A model generated the notes under the pieces. The model worked only from the letters and a program-made list of their open reading frames with translations, did not search any database and was not told the origin of the DNA. From JAGXOF01 sp046545575 (GTDB taxonomy: Bacteria; Chloroflexota; Dehalococcoidia; SZUA-161; SpSt-899): 13,336 nucleotides of DNA. Location of the stretch: assembly GCA_046545575.1 (NCBI GenBank), contig JBKGZM010000053.1:1-13336 (forward strand). Reading direction: 5' to 3'. This document shows, one piece after another, positions 1-6,189 of this stretch (position 1 is the stretch's first letter; each line of letters starts with the position of its first letter). The translations under genes were made by a program, and so were the position numbers.

Positions 1-3
1 GCA

Positions 4-285
4 TTAACGAAAATCTGAAGCTAATCGAGCGTAATTGCGTCTGGAAGATCCGTTGTAGAAAATCAGTGTTTCATAGATATTGAGGATCTTTTCACCGCTT
101 GCTGAATCGTATGCCCAGGCGGGGTCCAGGCTGTTGACGGTTTGGATGGAGGCTGCAATGTATGTGTTCGGATTCTTTACTTCAGTGGGAGGGGTAGTAG
201 TCTGTGGGGCGATGCAAGAGGCAACCATGCATAATATCGCCAAAAGGAATACCAAGGTCCAGCCCGGGTTCTTCAGCCGTTTCAC
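4..285 (-). pseudogene. Truncated dipeptide/oligopeptide ABC-transporter substrate-binding lipoprotein (N-terminal remnant)
   Basis: Reads as the start of a family 5 solute-binding protein, the extracytoplasmic receptor of a peptide/nickel-type ABC importer. Residues 1-23 are a lipoprotein signal peptide: basic start (KRLK), hydrophobic core (TLVFLLAILCMVA), lipobox V21-A22-S23-C24. A Thr/Pro-rich linker follows, then a segment with the family pattern 'SLDPAWAYDSASGEKI' and 'YETLIFYNG', normally found just after the mature N-terminus. The start is GTG at 285, with GAGG nine bases upstream. The frame ends at a TAA (positions 6-4) after 93 residues, whereas the family usually has more than 500. 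Because the window ends three bases later, a nonsense mutation, a frameshift and a sequencing error cannot be told apart, nor can the rest of the gene be seen. The family call is fairly secure; the pseudogene call is inference. Confidence 0.6.
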
Positions 286-333
286 TCTTCACATCCTCTT
301 TTGTTGCCTCTGAGCAAACCCCAATTTGGTTTA

Positions 334-363
334 AGCATAGCTTTTTGCCTCCACCCTTGTCAA
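334..363 (-). promoter_or_regulatory. Putative promoter of the substrate-binding protein gene
   Basis: On the minus strand a consensus -35 TTGACA (363-358) is followed after 18 bases by TATGCT (339-334, four of six consensus bases). The transcript would start near 327, leaving a leader of about 40 bases before the GTG start at 285. Position and orientation fit the lipoprotein gene. The perfect -35 is the strongest part; the -10 is mediocre. Confidence 0.5.
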
Positions 364-797
364 CAGTGCATACTACCATTTATGATACCATTTTCTTTCT
401 TGCGGGCATAGCTGTTGCCGTTCATAAGAGGCTGACTTTTGCCGGTGGGTGTTCATTAGCCAGTAATGCTGATATCTGGGGCTAGCTTTGGCAGGAATTG
501 AGAGCGAGGGATATAATATACCAGCAATATAATGTTCAGATTCGCGTGGGTATCCCCAGTAGCGACCAGCACTTTGTGCAACCGAACGTCCACCGCATAC
601 CAGCCATGAGCGGTCAACGATATCAAATAGCCTGCGAGCCATTACCGGCAAGCAGTTAATCAAGTTGCTAAAGAAGGACGGCTGGGTTGTTAGGAGATGG
701 GCCAACTGGGGTGGCCCCCATCATCAGGAGACAGCACAGGAATCATGGTTGTGTTGCACACCATGGTAGCGTTCCTGATAGTGCCAAGCCTCTTACT
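364..797. other. Stretch without a supported gene
   Basis: No reading frame here has a plausible start, ribosome binding site and recognisable protein. The longest is a leftward 110-codon frame (705-373) that would have to begin at TTG without a Shine-Dalgarno; its product resembles nothing I know. The only structure I see is the imperfect inverted repeat at 737-777. The stretch lies between a truncated transporter gene and a toxin-antitoxin pair, so decayed coding or mobile DNA is possible, but the sequence does not show it. Confidence 0.5.
737..777. repeat. Imperfect inverted repeat downstream of hepT
   Basis: CAGGAA (737-742) pairs with TTCCTG (772-777), and inside it CATGGTTGTG (744-753) pairs with CACACCATG (757-765) with one bulged T. 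The result is a long hairpin with a small internal mismatch. It lies 21-61 bases past the hepT stop codon in the leftward direction. No T-run follows, so it is not a classical intrinsic terminator; it may be an RNA 3' end structure or a remnant of an element end. Confidence 0.4.
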
Positions 798-1139
798 TTA
801 CTTTTCCTCGATGATTTTCTCCAGTTCTGCGATCAGTTCCGGCAGGTCGATTGCCACTGTGTCCCATAGTATATTGAGGTCCACCGCATCATAGCCGTGG
901 GTAAGGCGATTGCGCATGCCCACAATATCGGGCCACGGAATCTCCTGGTATCTTTCCCTTGTGGGTACGGAGACTCGCGATGCTGCCTCGCCTACGATCT
1001 CAGCGAGGCGAGTGAGAGCTAACTGGAACATGTAGTCCGACTCTAAATCAGGACGCTCTCGGCCACGGGCCATTGCTACCGCCTGCCGGGCATAGTCCAA
1101 CATTTGCTGCATACTAACGCGATCATCATGTTTGCTCAT
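798..1139 (-). CDS. hepT: HepT-like HEPN ribonuclease toxin (DUF86), first type VII pair
   Basis: A 113-residue all-helical HEPN protein. It carries the signature R76-x4-H81-x-Y83 (RNRLTHGY), which in studied HepT proteins forms the RNase active site; the Tyr is the residue that the partner MntA modifies by adding AMP groups, silencing the toxin. The start was set at ATG 1139, because GGAG lies a few bases upstream and HEPN homology begins there; a longer frame runs up to 1223 but only copies the end of mntA. The gene overlaps mntA by 14 bp, so the two are translationally coupled with the antitoxin first. The length is typical. The family call rests on the motif and gene pairing; toxicity of this copy is inferred. 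An older annotation style would call it a DUF86 or 'nucleotidyltransferase substrate-binding-like' protein. Confidence 0.85.
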   Translation of the reverse strand: MSKHDDRVSMQQMLDYARQAVAMARGRERPDLESDYMFQLALTRLAEIVGEAASRVSVPTRERYQEIPWPDIVGMRNRLTHGYDAVDLNILWDTVAIDLPELIAELEKIIEEK

Positions 1140-1428
1140 AGGCGATCTCCGCTTCCTGCAGCACTTCATCCCGGAAGTGGGGGCTGAGAAATCCGGCTGT
1201 ATGCAGATCAACTTTTTGCCCAATCAGGCGGCTCAATTCATTCTCTATTCTCGCAAAACCGATCAATCCTACCCGCACGCCGGGCTCGAATTCTACCAGC
1301 ACATCTACATCGCTTTCATGCATGAAGTCCTCGCGCAGTACCGATCCGAAGAAGGCCAGCTTGCGAATATGATTACGCTGGCAAAATGCCGCGATCTCTT
1401 CTTTTGGGACTTCGATTTTCACACTCAT
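1126..1428 (-). CDS. mntA: MntA-like minimal nucleotidyltransferase antitoxin, first type VII pair
   Basis: A 100-residue minimal nucleotidyltransferase with the core GS-x10-D-x-D motif (G28, S29, D40, D42; 'SDVDVLVEF'). The Asp pair binds Mg2+-ATP. In characterised systems the enzyme transfers AMP to the HEPN partner's tyrosine and so acts as antitoxin. The start is ATG 1428: GGAGG (1439-1435) sits six bases upstream, and the frame extending to 1500 adds a Trp/Arg-rich segment foreign to the family. The third acidic residue expected in the C-terminal half is plausibly D in 'KVDLHT' (about residue 73). First gene of the two-gene unit with hepT; the promoter is at 1557-1529. The sequence differs strongly from the second MNT protein in this window, so the two are not recent duplicates. 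Confidence 0.85.
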   Translation of the reverse strand: MSVKIEVPKEEIAAFCQRNHIRKLAFFGSVLREDFMHESDVDVLVEFEPGVRVGLIGFARIENELSRLIGQKVDLHTAGFLSPHFRDEVLQEAEIAYEQT

Positions 1429-1528
1429 TTTATGCCTCCACCGCCGCGAACTATGCCCTTTGAAGATGGGACCCTGCTTATCCCAACCCTTACTAATCAA
1501 GTACTACCCCTGTTCTCTCTTTAGTAGC

Positions 1529-1557
1529 ATTATACAACGCATGGGAAGAATCGTAAA
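1529..1557 (-). promoter_or_regulatory. Putative promoter of the first mntA-hepT pair
   Basis: On the minus strand TTTACG (1557-1552, four of six -35 bases), a 17-base spacer, then a perfect TATAAT (1534-1529). Transcription would begin near 1522, leaving a leader of roughly 95 bases before mntA at 1428. I see no strong palindrome at this promoter, unlike that of the second pair. Confidence 0.55.
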
Positions 1558-1611
1558 CAAACAAAACACATGCAGCTGGGAATAGCTTCAAAATAGCCCT
1601 TTCTCAGGCAC

Positions 1612-1634
1612 AAAAAAGGAGTCATTGAAAATGA
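1612..1634 (-). terminator. Weak terminator-like hairpin after tRNA-Glu
   Basis: Leftward, a five-pair stem (TCATT/AATGA, 1634-1622, three-base loop) is followed four bases later by six T residues (1617-1612). It would end transcripts from rpmB and tRNA-Glu. The stem is short and AT-rich, so this is only a candidate. Confidence 0.25.
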
Positions 1635-1707
1635 TTTGTAGCAAAACGACTTTCTGTCAATGGACAAAACGGGAAATTAGCTTCGGAAATGGGGATAAAA
1701 ACCGAAA

Positions 1708-1784
1708 TGGTAGCGCATGGGGGATTCGAACCCCCGATCTCCGCCTTGAGAGGGCGGTGTCCTAAACCCCTAGACGAATGCGCC
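1708..1784 (-). tRNA. tRNA-Glu (anticodon CUC), CCA encoded
   Basis: A 77-base cloverleaf on the minus strand. The acceptor stem GGCGCAT/ATGCGCT closes with a G-U first pair. The anticodon stem CCGCC/GGCGG encloses loop CTCTCAA, giving anticodon CTC (1750-1748) that reads GAG. The T arm is GGGGG-TTCGAAT-CCCCC, and the 3' end has discriminator A plus an encoded CCA (1710-1708). It lies 17 bases downstream of rpmB on the same strand, so it may be co-transcribed. Its 3' end faces the accessory strip at 1-1700. Confidence 0.97.
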
Positions 1785-1801
1785 TTGTTGCATAAAGTGA
1801 T

Positions 1802-1984
1802 CTAAGCGGTAACCTTGTACCAGTTTCGCAGACACCGACTGCAGATATCAACCCGTTTCTTCTTACCATTGACTATTATAGTTGCTTTGTGTATATTAGG
1901 TTTGAATTGCCGCTTAGTATGTCGATTGGAATGGCTTACATTGTGACCAAAAGTTACGCTTTTCCCGCAAATGCTACATTTCAT
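1802..1984 (-). CDS. rpmB: 50S ribosomal protein L28
   Basis: A 60-residue basic protein matching bacterial L28: 'MKCSICGK' at the start, 'GHNVSHSNRHTKRQFKPN' in the middle and 'ICSRCLR' near the end. Four cysteines (C3, C6, C48, C51) form the zinc ribbon of the zinc-dependent form of L28, so this is the C+ version. It is a structural protein of the large ribosomal subunit. It is read leftward, divergent from fakA, with tRNA-Glu just downstream. The ATG at 1984 is the only start that keeps the first CxxC pair; no strong Shine-Dalgarno precedes it, the nearest GAGG being about 20 bases away. The rpmB/fakA/recG neighbourhood is also common in Gram-positive bacteria, where an Asp23-family gene often lies between; it is absent here. 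Confidence 0.96.
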   Translation of the reverse strand: MKCSICGKSVTFGHNVSHSNRHTKRQFKPNIHKATIIVNGKKKRVDICSRCLRNWYKVTA

Positions 1985-2017
1985 AGTTCTCAGTTCTCAC
2001 TTTCCTCTGCAATCCAC

Positions 2018-2047
2018 TTAACAAGAATACCACAGTTGTGGTACCTT
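2018..2047 (+). promoter_or_regulatory. Putative promoter of fakA-recG
   Basis: TTAACA (2018-2023, five of six -35 bases), an 18-base spacer and TACCTT (2042-2047), which keeps only the most important first, second and last -10 bases. Transcription would start near 2054, giving a short leader before ATG 2071. It overlaps the opposing rpmB promoter and the same palindrome. Confidence 0.35.
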
Positions 2048-2053
2048 AGTAAA
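2024..2053 (-). promoter_or_regulatory. Putative promoter of rpmB
   Basis: Minus strand: TTTACT (2053-2048) as -35, an 18-base spacer and TATTCT (2029-2024) preceded by TGG, an extended -10. It faces rpmB at 1984. The spacer is almost filled by the palindrome at 2028-2043. Confidence 0.45.
2028..2043. promoter_or_regulatory. 16-base dyad between divergent rpmB and fakA promoters
   Basis: TACCACA (2028-2034) and TGTGGTA (2037-2043) form a perfect 7+2+7 dyad. It lies between the -35 and -10 elements proposed for both divergent genes, the position expected of an operator that could control both. The symmetry is seen directly; the operator role is inference. Confidence 0.4.
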
Positions 2054-2070
2054 CAGGGGGTCCCACTGGA

Positions 2071-3699
2071 ATGATGCAGGAGAATGTCTGCACTGGTAAG
2101 CAGCTCCGTGAGATGTTCCGCACGGGGACACGGGTTCTTGATAAACATGCGGCCTCTGTGAACGCATTGAACGTGTTCCCTGTCCCAGATGGCGATACCG
2201 GCACCAACATGCTGCTGACCATGCAAGCTGCCATTACAGAGGCCAATACCTGCCCCGATAACGATGCATCCGCCGTCGCCAAGGCAATGGCACAAGGGGC
2301 ACTGATTGGCGCTCGTGGCAACGGTGGGGTGATACTCTCGCAGATGCTGCGCGGCCTGGCGCAAGCACTCGAAGGCAAAGACTCCTTTGCGGTTTCGGAT
2401 CTTGTAAACGCTTTCACTCATGCATCGCTCTCGGCTTACAAGGCATTGAGCCATCCTGAGGAGGGAACGATTCTTACGGTGATGAGGGAGGCTTCCGAGG
2501 CGGCGAAAAGCCTGTTATCCAATGATGGTACATGTGATTTACTCTCTCTCATGGAGGCTGTGGTAAAGGAAGCTAAAGGCTCGGTGTCCAGAACCCCGGA
2601 TCTGCTGCCGGTGTTATGGGAATCGGGTGTGGTTGATGCCGGCGGACAGGGACTGTGTTTCATTTTGGAAGGGATACTATTGTACCTCCGTGGTGATGAG
2701 TTGGGAGATCATGAGTTTACTGCGGAAATCCAGCCTGTGTCAATGGATGACCAGTCACTAAGTGGGGAAGCCGAGTATGGATACTGTACAAATTTCATGG
2801 TCTATGGATACGGACTGGACGTGAATGAGATACGTCAACGGCTCAGCGAGATGGGGGAATCGGTTGTAGTGGTTGGCGATGAAAAGACGGTGCGAGTCCA
2901 TGTGCACACCTTTGATCCCGGGGCCATCCTGAGCTACGGGACGTCGTTGGGCACTTTGAGGCAGATCAAGATCGACAATATGGAGGACCAGCACAGAGAC
3001 TTTGTGGCGGCTCATGGTGGACGGTCTTCTTCAGCGGATCTAGGTAATGTCTCCACTGTGGTCGTAGCCTCGGGAGAAGGGTTTTTGGATGTATTTGACA
3101 GTATCGGAGCTACCCAGGTTGTCTCCGGGGGGGAGACCATGAACCCCAGCGTTCAGGACTTGCTTCATGCTGTTGAGTCTATGCCCACGGATCAGGTGAT
3201 CATTTTACCCAATAATCCTGATATCCTTCCTGCAGCATTGCAGGTTAATGATTTGACTAAGAAGTCGGTGGCGGTGGTTTCAAGCCGGACTATGCCCCAG
3301 GGGGTCACAGCTTTGTTGACATTCAACTACGAGGCCGATCTTGAGACCAACGTTCAGGCTATGACGAGTAGCCTTTCCTCGGTTCGAACAGGAAAGATCG
3401 CCACCGCTGTTCGTTCCATGCGGTACAAGAGCCTGGGGGTGCGGAAGGGACAAGTCGTCGGATTTGTGAATGAGGAGCTGGTTGTAGCCGCGTATACCAT
3501 GGAAGAGGCGTTTAAGGAACTTCTGAACAAGATGAATGCCCGTGATGGTGAGATAATGACGGTTTACTACGGCAGCAATGTCGATCAGGCTGATGTTGAG
3601 AGATTGCTAGATCCTGTGCGCGATCAGTACCCCAACCTCGAAATCGAAGTGGTCTTCGGTGGCCAGCCACACTACGATTACCTCATCTCTGTGGAATGA
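2071..3699 (+). CDS. fakA: Fatty acid kinase catalytic subunit FakA (DAK2/DegV-associated, YloV-like)
   Basis: A 542-residue protein, the usual FakA length. The N-terminal DhaL-type kinase domain (about residues 8-200) has the ATP/Mg motif 'PVPDGDTGTNM' (D40, D42) and the 'GARGNGGVILSQ' loop (80-91); 'VVDAGGQGL' follows near 187-195. The middle domain carries C239 ('YGYCTNF') plus H277 and H279 ('HVHT'), matching the zinc site reported for staphylococcal FakA. The C-terminal part (about 320-542) resembles a FakB-like fold, ending 'FGGQPHYDYLISVE'. FakA phosphorylates a fatty acid held by a separate FakB protein, feeding exogenous fatty acids into phospholipid synthesis in the cytoplasm; no fakB lies in the window. 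Start ATG 2071 has GGGGG ten bases upstream; ATG 2074 is an equal alternative. The stop overlaps the recG start in ATGA. Confidence 0.9.
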   Translation: MMQENVCTGKQLREMFRTGTRVLDKHAASVNALNVFPVPDGDTGTNMLLTMQAAITEANTCPDNDASAVAKAMAQGALIGARGNGGVILSQMLRGLAQALEGKDSFAVSDLVNAFTHASLSAYKALSHPEEGTILTVMREASEAAKSLLSNDGTCDLLSLMEAVVKEAKGSVSRTPDLLPVLWESGVVDAGGQGLCFILEGILLYLRGDELGDHEFTAEIQPVSMDDQSLSGEAEYGYCTNFMVYGYGLDVNEIRQRLSEMGESVVVVGDEKTVRVHVHTFDPGAILSYGTSLGTLRQIKIDNMEDQHRDFVAAHGGRSSSADLGNVSTVVVASGEGFLDVFDSIGATQVVSGGETMNPSVQDLLHAVESMPTDQVIILPNNPDILPAALQVNDLTKKSVAVVSSRTMPQGVTALLTFNYEADLETNVQAMTSSLSSVRTGKIATAVRSMRYKSLGVRKGQVVGFVNEELVVAAYTMEEAFKELLNKMNARDGEIMTVYYGSNVDQADVERLLDPVRDQYPNLEIEVVFGGQPHYDYLISVE

Positions 3700-6083
3700 A
3701 ATCAGGTTTACCTTTTGAGCAGCTAAGAAAAGTCCTGGAACTGGAGCAGTCGAAGGGATACGAGGACAAGGCGGTAATCGGGGGGTTGGACAGTTTCCTC
3801 TCGCAGCTTGGCCCCGCTGTGAATGAGTTGCCAGGCCTTCCTTCACCGGGCTACAAATCTCTTGACAAACAGCGCCGCCAGAAATGGGTTGAGGATGCTC
3901 TCCGCTCTGTTCGGGGAGAAAAGCCTCAGCGCGAAAAACCCCGACAGCGAAAACCTCAGCAACAGAGGCCCGTCAGGCTGCCCCCGACTTCGAAGTCTGG
4001 TTTCCTTGATTCCCCTATTACTGCGGTAAAAGGGGTTAACTCCAGAGTATCTCCCAGGCTCCACAGATTGGGGCTTGCCACGGTCAGGGATTTGCTCTAT
4101 TTCTTTCCCCGTCGCCATATAGACTACAGTTCCAGTGTCAGCATTTCGGAACTGGTCCCCGAAACCGAACAGACCGTCCTCGCCCAGATATGGGGGGCTT
4201 CTTCCAAAAAGTCGAGCCGGGGGATGTGGATTACCGAGGCTTTGGTCGGCGATGATACGGGGATGATGCAGGTGACTTGGTTCAATCAACCTTATCTGGA
4301 GCGAAAGCTTGCCCCCAACTCCAGGATAGCGATGATCGGAAAAGCGAAGATCTGGAAAGGTAACAAGGTCTTTCAGCCGAGTTCCTTTGAGGTACTTGAC
4401 CAGGACAGTTCTCTGGAGGGGGCGCTCGTTCCTGTTTATCCTCTTACGGAAGGGGTATATCCCCGGCAGTTACGCCGCATCGTGAGACGGGCTCTTGATG
4501 TGGGGCTCTCGCACCTGAAGGAATTTTTGCCTGAGGAGGTCAGGAGCCGTGCTGGACTCATGGGACTGGCTGAGGCGATATGGCAGGCACACTATCCCGA
4601 TAACGAGACATCCAGGGATGCAGCCAGGCACCGTCTGGCATTTGACGAACTCCTTCTGGTACAGGTCGGCTTGCTCACGAAGAAGCACCAGCGCCGGGAG
4701 GCGAATGTCGGGGTCAAGCTGGACTCTGATCCGGGATACGTCGAGAGGTTTTTATCGTCGCTTTCCTTTGAGCTCACGCAAGCGCAGAGGCGCACGCTGC
4801 AGGAAATACAGCAGGACCTCGCACGGGAGCGGCCGATGAGCCGGCTCCTTCAAGGGGATGTGGGGAGCGGGAAGACGATCGTGGCTGTGGCGGGTATGCT
4901 TCAGGCGGTGGCAAGCGGGTGTCAGGCGGCGTTGATGGCGCCGACGGAGGTGGTTGCCGAGCAGCACTTCCGGAATGTGTGCGGGATGCTGGGGGGTGGG
5001 GAGGGGGCGCTTGTCCGCTCCTGCTCCTTTGCCCTGCCAAGGCCCATCACAGTGGGACTGCTTATGGGAAGCAGCGCTGAAAAGGATAAGAAAGAGCTCT
5101 ATCATCGCGCTGCTGAGGGTGACATCGACATCCTTATCGGCACTCACGCTTTGATTCAGAAGAAGCTCAAGTTTCATGAGCTGGGTCTGGCGGTGGTGGA
5201 TGAGCAGCACCGTTTTGGGGTCATGCAGCGTTTGGAACTGCGCCAAAAGGGCAGGAGCCCGCATGTACTGGTGATGAGCGCTACGCCTATTCCTCGTACT
5301 CTGGCCCTGACTCTGTATGGTGACCTGGATGTCTCTTTGATCGATGAACTTCCGCCGGGCAGGCAGGAGATCAAGACCCGCTGGCTGGGTCCGGAGCAGA
5401 GGCAAAGCGGATATGAGTTTGTGCGCAAGCAGGTTGGCCTAGGACATCAAGCATTTATCATTTGTCCCCTCATCGAGGAGTCTGAGAGCATCGAGTCCCG
5501 CGCCGCTACACAGGAGTACGAACGGCTCTCCAAGGAAGTATTCCCCGATCTCAAGTTAGGGCTCCTACACGGTCGCATGTCCGCCTCGGAGAAGACTGAG
5601 GTGATGGACCGATTTCGCAGTGGAGAGCTCGACATACTGGTATCCACCACGGTGCTTGAAGTAGGTGTGGATGTCCCCAACGCCACGGTAATGGTAGTTG
5701 AGGGCGCTGACAGATTTGGCCTGTCGCAGTTGCACCAGCTTCGCGGTCGGGTGTGGCGCAGCAGTTACCAGAGCTATTGCATACTCCTCTCCGACCAGCC
5801 TTCGGATGCTGCCAGGGAGCGGTTGTCGATTATGGAAAATACTCATAATGGGTTCCGCCTGGCTGAGGAAGACCTCAAGATCAGGGGGCCCGGGGAGTTT
5901 TTCGGGACGCGGCAGAGTGGATTACCGGAATTGAAGATGGCTCAACTTACCGATATGGAGCTCCTGGCCGTTACTCAAAAAGAGGCGGGAAGCATTGTCG
6001 AGTCCGATCCCCAGCTTGAGAAAGTGGAACACCGGGCGCTGGCCGATGAAGTGGCCCGGCTCTGGCAGCGAGCTGACGGCTAA
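3696..6083 (+). CDS. recG: ATP-dependent DNA helicase RecG
   Basis: A 795-residue superfamily 2 helicase that reverses stalled replication forks and branch-migrates Holliday junctions. Order of parts: an N-terminal extension (about 1-105, basic and Gln/Arg/Pro-rich at 75-100) absent from the 693-residue E. coli protein; the wedge/OB domain (about 108-290); Walker A GDVGSGKT (387-394); DEQH box (502-505); 'SATPIPRT'; motif VI 'QLHQLRGRV' near 678-686; and the RecG-specific C-terminal region 'GFRLAEEDLKIRGPGEFFG'. Two oddities: motif VI reads RGRVWRSS (W687) where RecG normally has RGRVGRG, and about 12-15 extra residues follow motif Ia (around 430-446). The start shares ATGA with the fakA stop, indicating translational coupling. 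The family assignment is certain; activity of the motif VI variant is not shown. Confidence 0.96.
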   Translation: MKSGLPFEQLRKVLELEQSKGYEDKAVIGGLDSFLSQLGPAVNELPGLPSPGYKSLDKQRRQKWVEDALRSVRGEKPQREKPRQRKPQQQRPVRLPPTSKSGFLDSPITAVKGVNSRVSPRLHRLGLATVRDLLYFFPRRHIDYSSSVSISELVPETEQTVLAQIWGASSKKSSRGMWITEALVGDDTGMMQVTWFNQPYLERKLAPNSRIAMIGKAKIWKGNKVFQPSSFEVLDQDSSLEGALVPVYPLTEGVYPRQLRRIVRRALDVGLSHLKEFLPEEVRSRAGLMGLAEAIWQAHYPDNETSRDAARHRLAFDELLLVQVGLLTKKHQRREANVGVKLDSDPGYVERFLSSLSFELTQAQRRTLQEIQQDLARERPMSRLLQGDVGSGKTIVAVAGMLQAVASGCQAALMAPTEVVAEQHFRNVCGMLGGGEGALVRSCSFALPRPITVGLLMGSSAEKDKKELYHRAAEGDIDILIGTHALIQKKLKFHELGLAVVDEQHRFGVMQRLELRQKGRSPHVLVMSATPIPRTLALTLYGDLDVSLIDELPPGRQEIKTRWLGPEQRQSGYEFVRKQVGLGHQAFIICPLIEESESIESRAATQEYERLSKEVFPDLKLGLLHGRMSASEKTEVMDRFRSGELDILVSTTVLEVGVDVPNATVMVVEGADRFGLSQLHQLRGRVWRSSYQSYCILLSDQPSDAARERLSIMENTHNGFRLAEEDLKIRGPGEFFGTRQSGLPELKMAQLTDMELLAVTQKEAGSIVESDPQLEKVEHRALADEVARLWQRADG

Positions 6084-6101
6084 GCGCTTACATGTTACAA
6101 T
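6073..6101 (+). promoter_or_regulatory. Putative argS promoter at the end of recG
   Basis: CTGACG (6073-6078, four of six -35 bases), a 17-base spacer and TACAAT (6096-6101, five of six) preceded by TGT, an extended -10. The -35 lies inside the last recG codons. The transcript would start near 6108, immediately before the repeat at 6109-6165, placing that repeat in the argS leader. Confidence 0.45.
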
Positions 6102-6108
6102 AGATACG

Positions 6109-6165
6109 TTGGAGCGGTCCGCCTTCGGCGGACCGCGATTATCGCGGTCTGGAGACCGCTCCTAC
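6109..6165. repeat. REP-like cloverleaf repeat between recG and argS
   Basis: A 57-base element built from nested inverted repeats. The outer arms GGAGCGGTC (6111-6119) and GACCGCTCC (6154-6162) are perfect complements. Inside are a nine-pair hairpin (6114-6122 with 6128-6136), an eight-pair palindrome (6132-6139 with 6141-6148) and a seven-pair hairpin (6144-6150 with 6153-6159). The arms share bases, so the folds exclude one another. Read on the minus strand it begins GTAGGAGCGGTC, resembling the GTAG-headed REP sequences mobilised by REP-associated Y1 transposases in other bacteria. No transposase gene is present here. Confidence 0.7.
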
Positions 6166-6189
6166 ACTTCAGGGAGATGTTGAAACAAA

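Noticed and set aside
373..705. Leftward 110-codon frame in the gene-free stretch
   Set aside because: TTG start with no Shine-Dalgarno, no recognisable domain; kept only as a note in the region entry.
699..717. Six-pair hairpin GGGCCA/TGGCCC as terminator
   Set aside because: Short stem, seven-base loop and no T-run on either side.
1139..1223. Longer start for the first hepT
   Set aside because: The added 28 residues are mntA read in another frame; ATG 1139 has a ribosome site and matches where HEPN homology begins.
4752..5405. Leftward 217-codon open frame inside recG
   Set aside because: Shadow of the helicase domain, low-complexity basic product, no ribosome site of note.
6109..6165. 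T-box riboswitch in the argS leader
   Set aside because: GGACCGCG near 6130 recalls the T-box bulge sequence, but the UGGN part is missing, there is no long leader with specifier loop and no terminator with T-run, and every base is explained by the nested inverted repeats.
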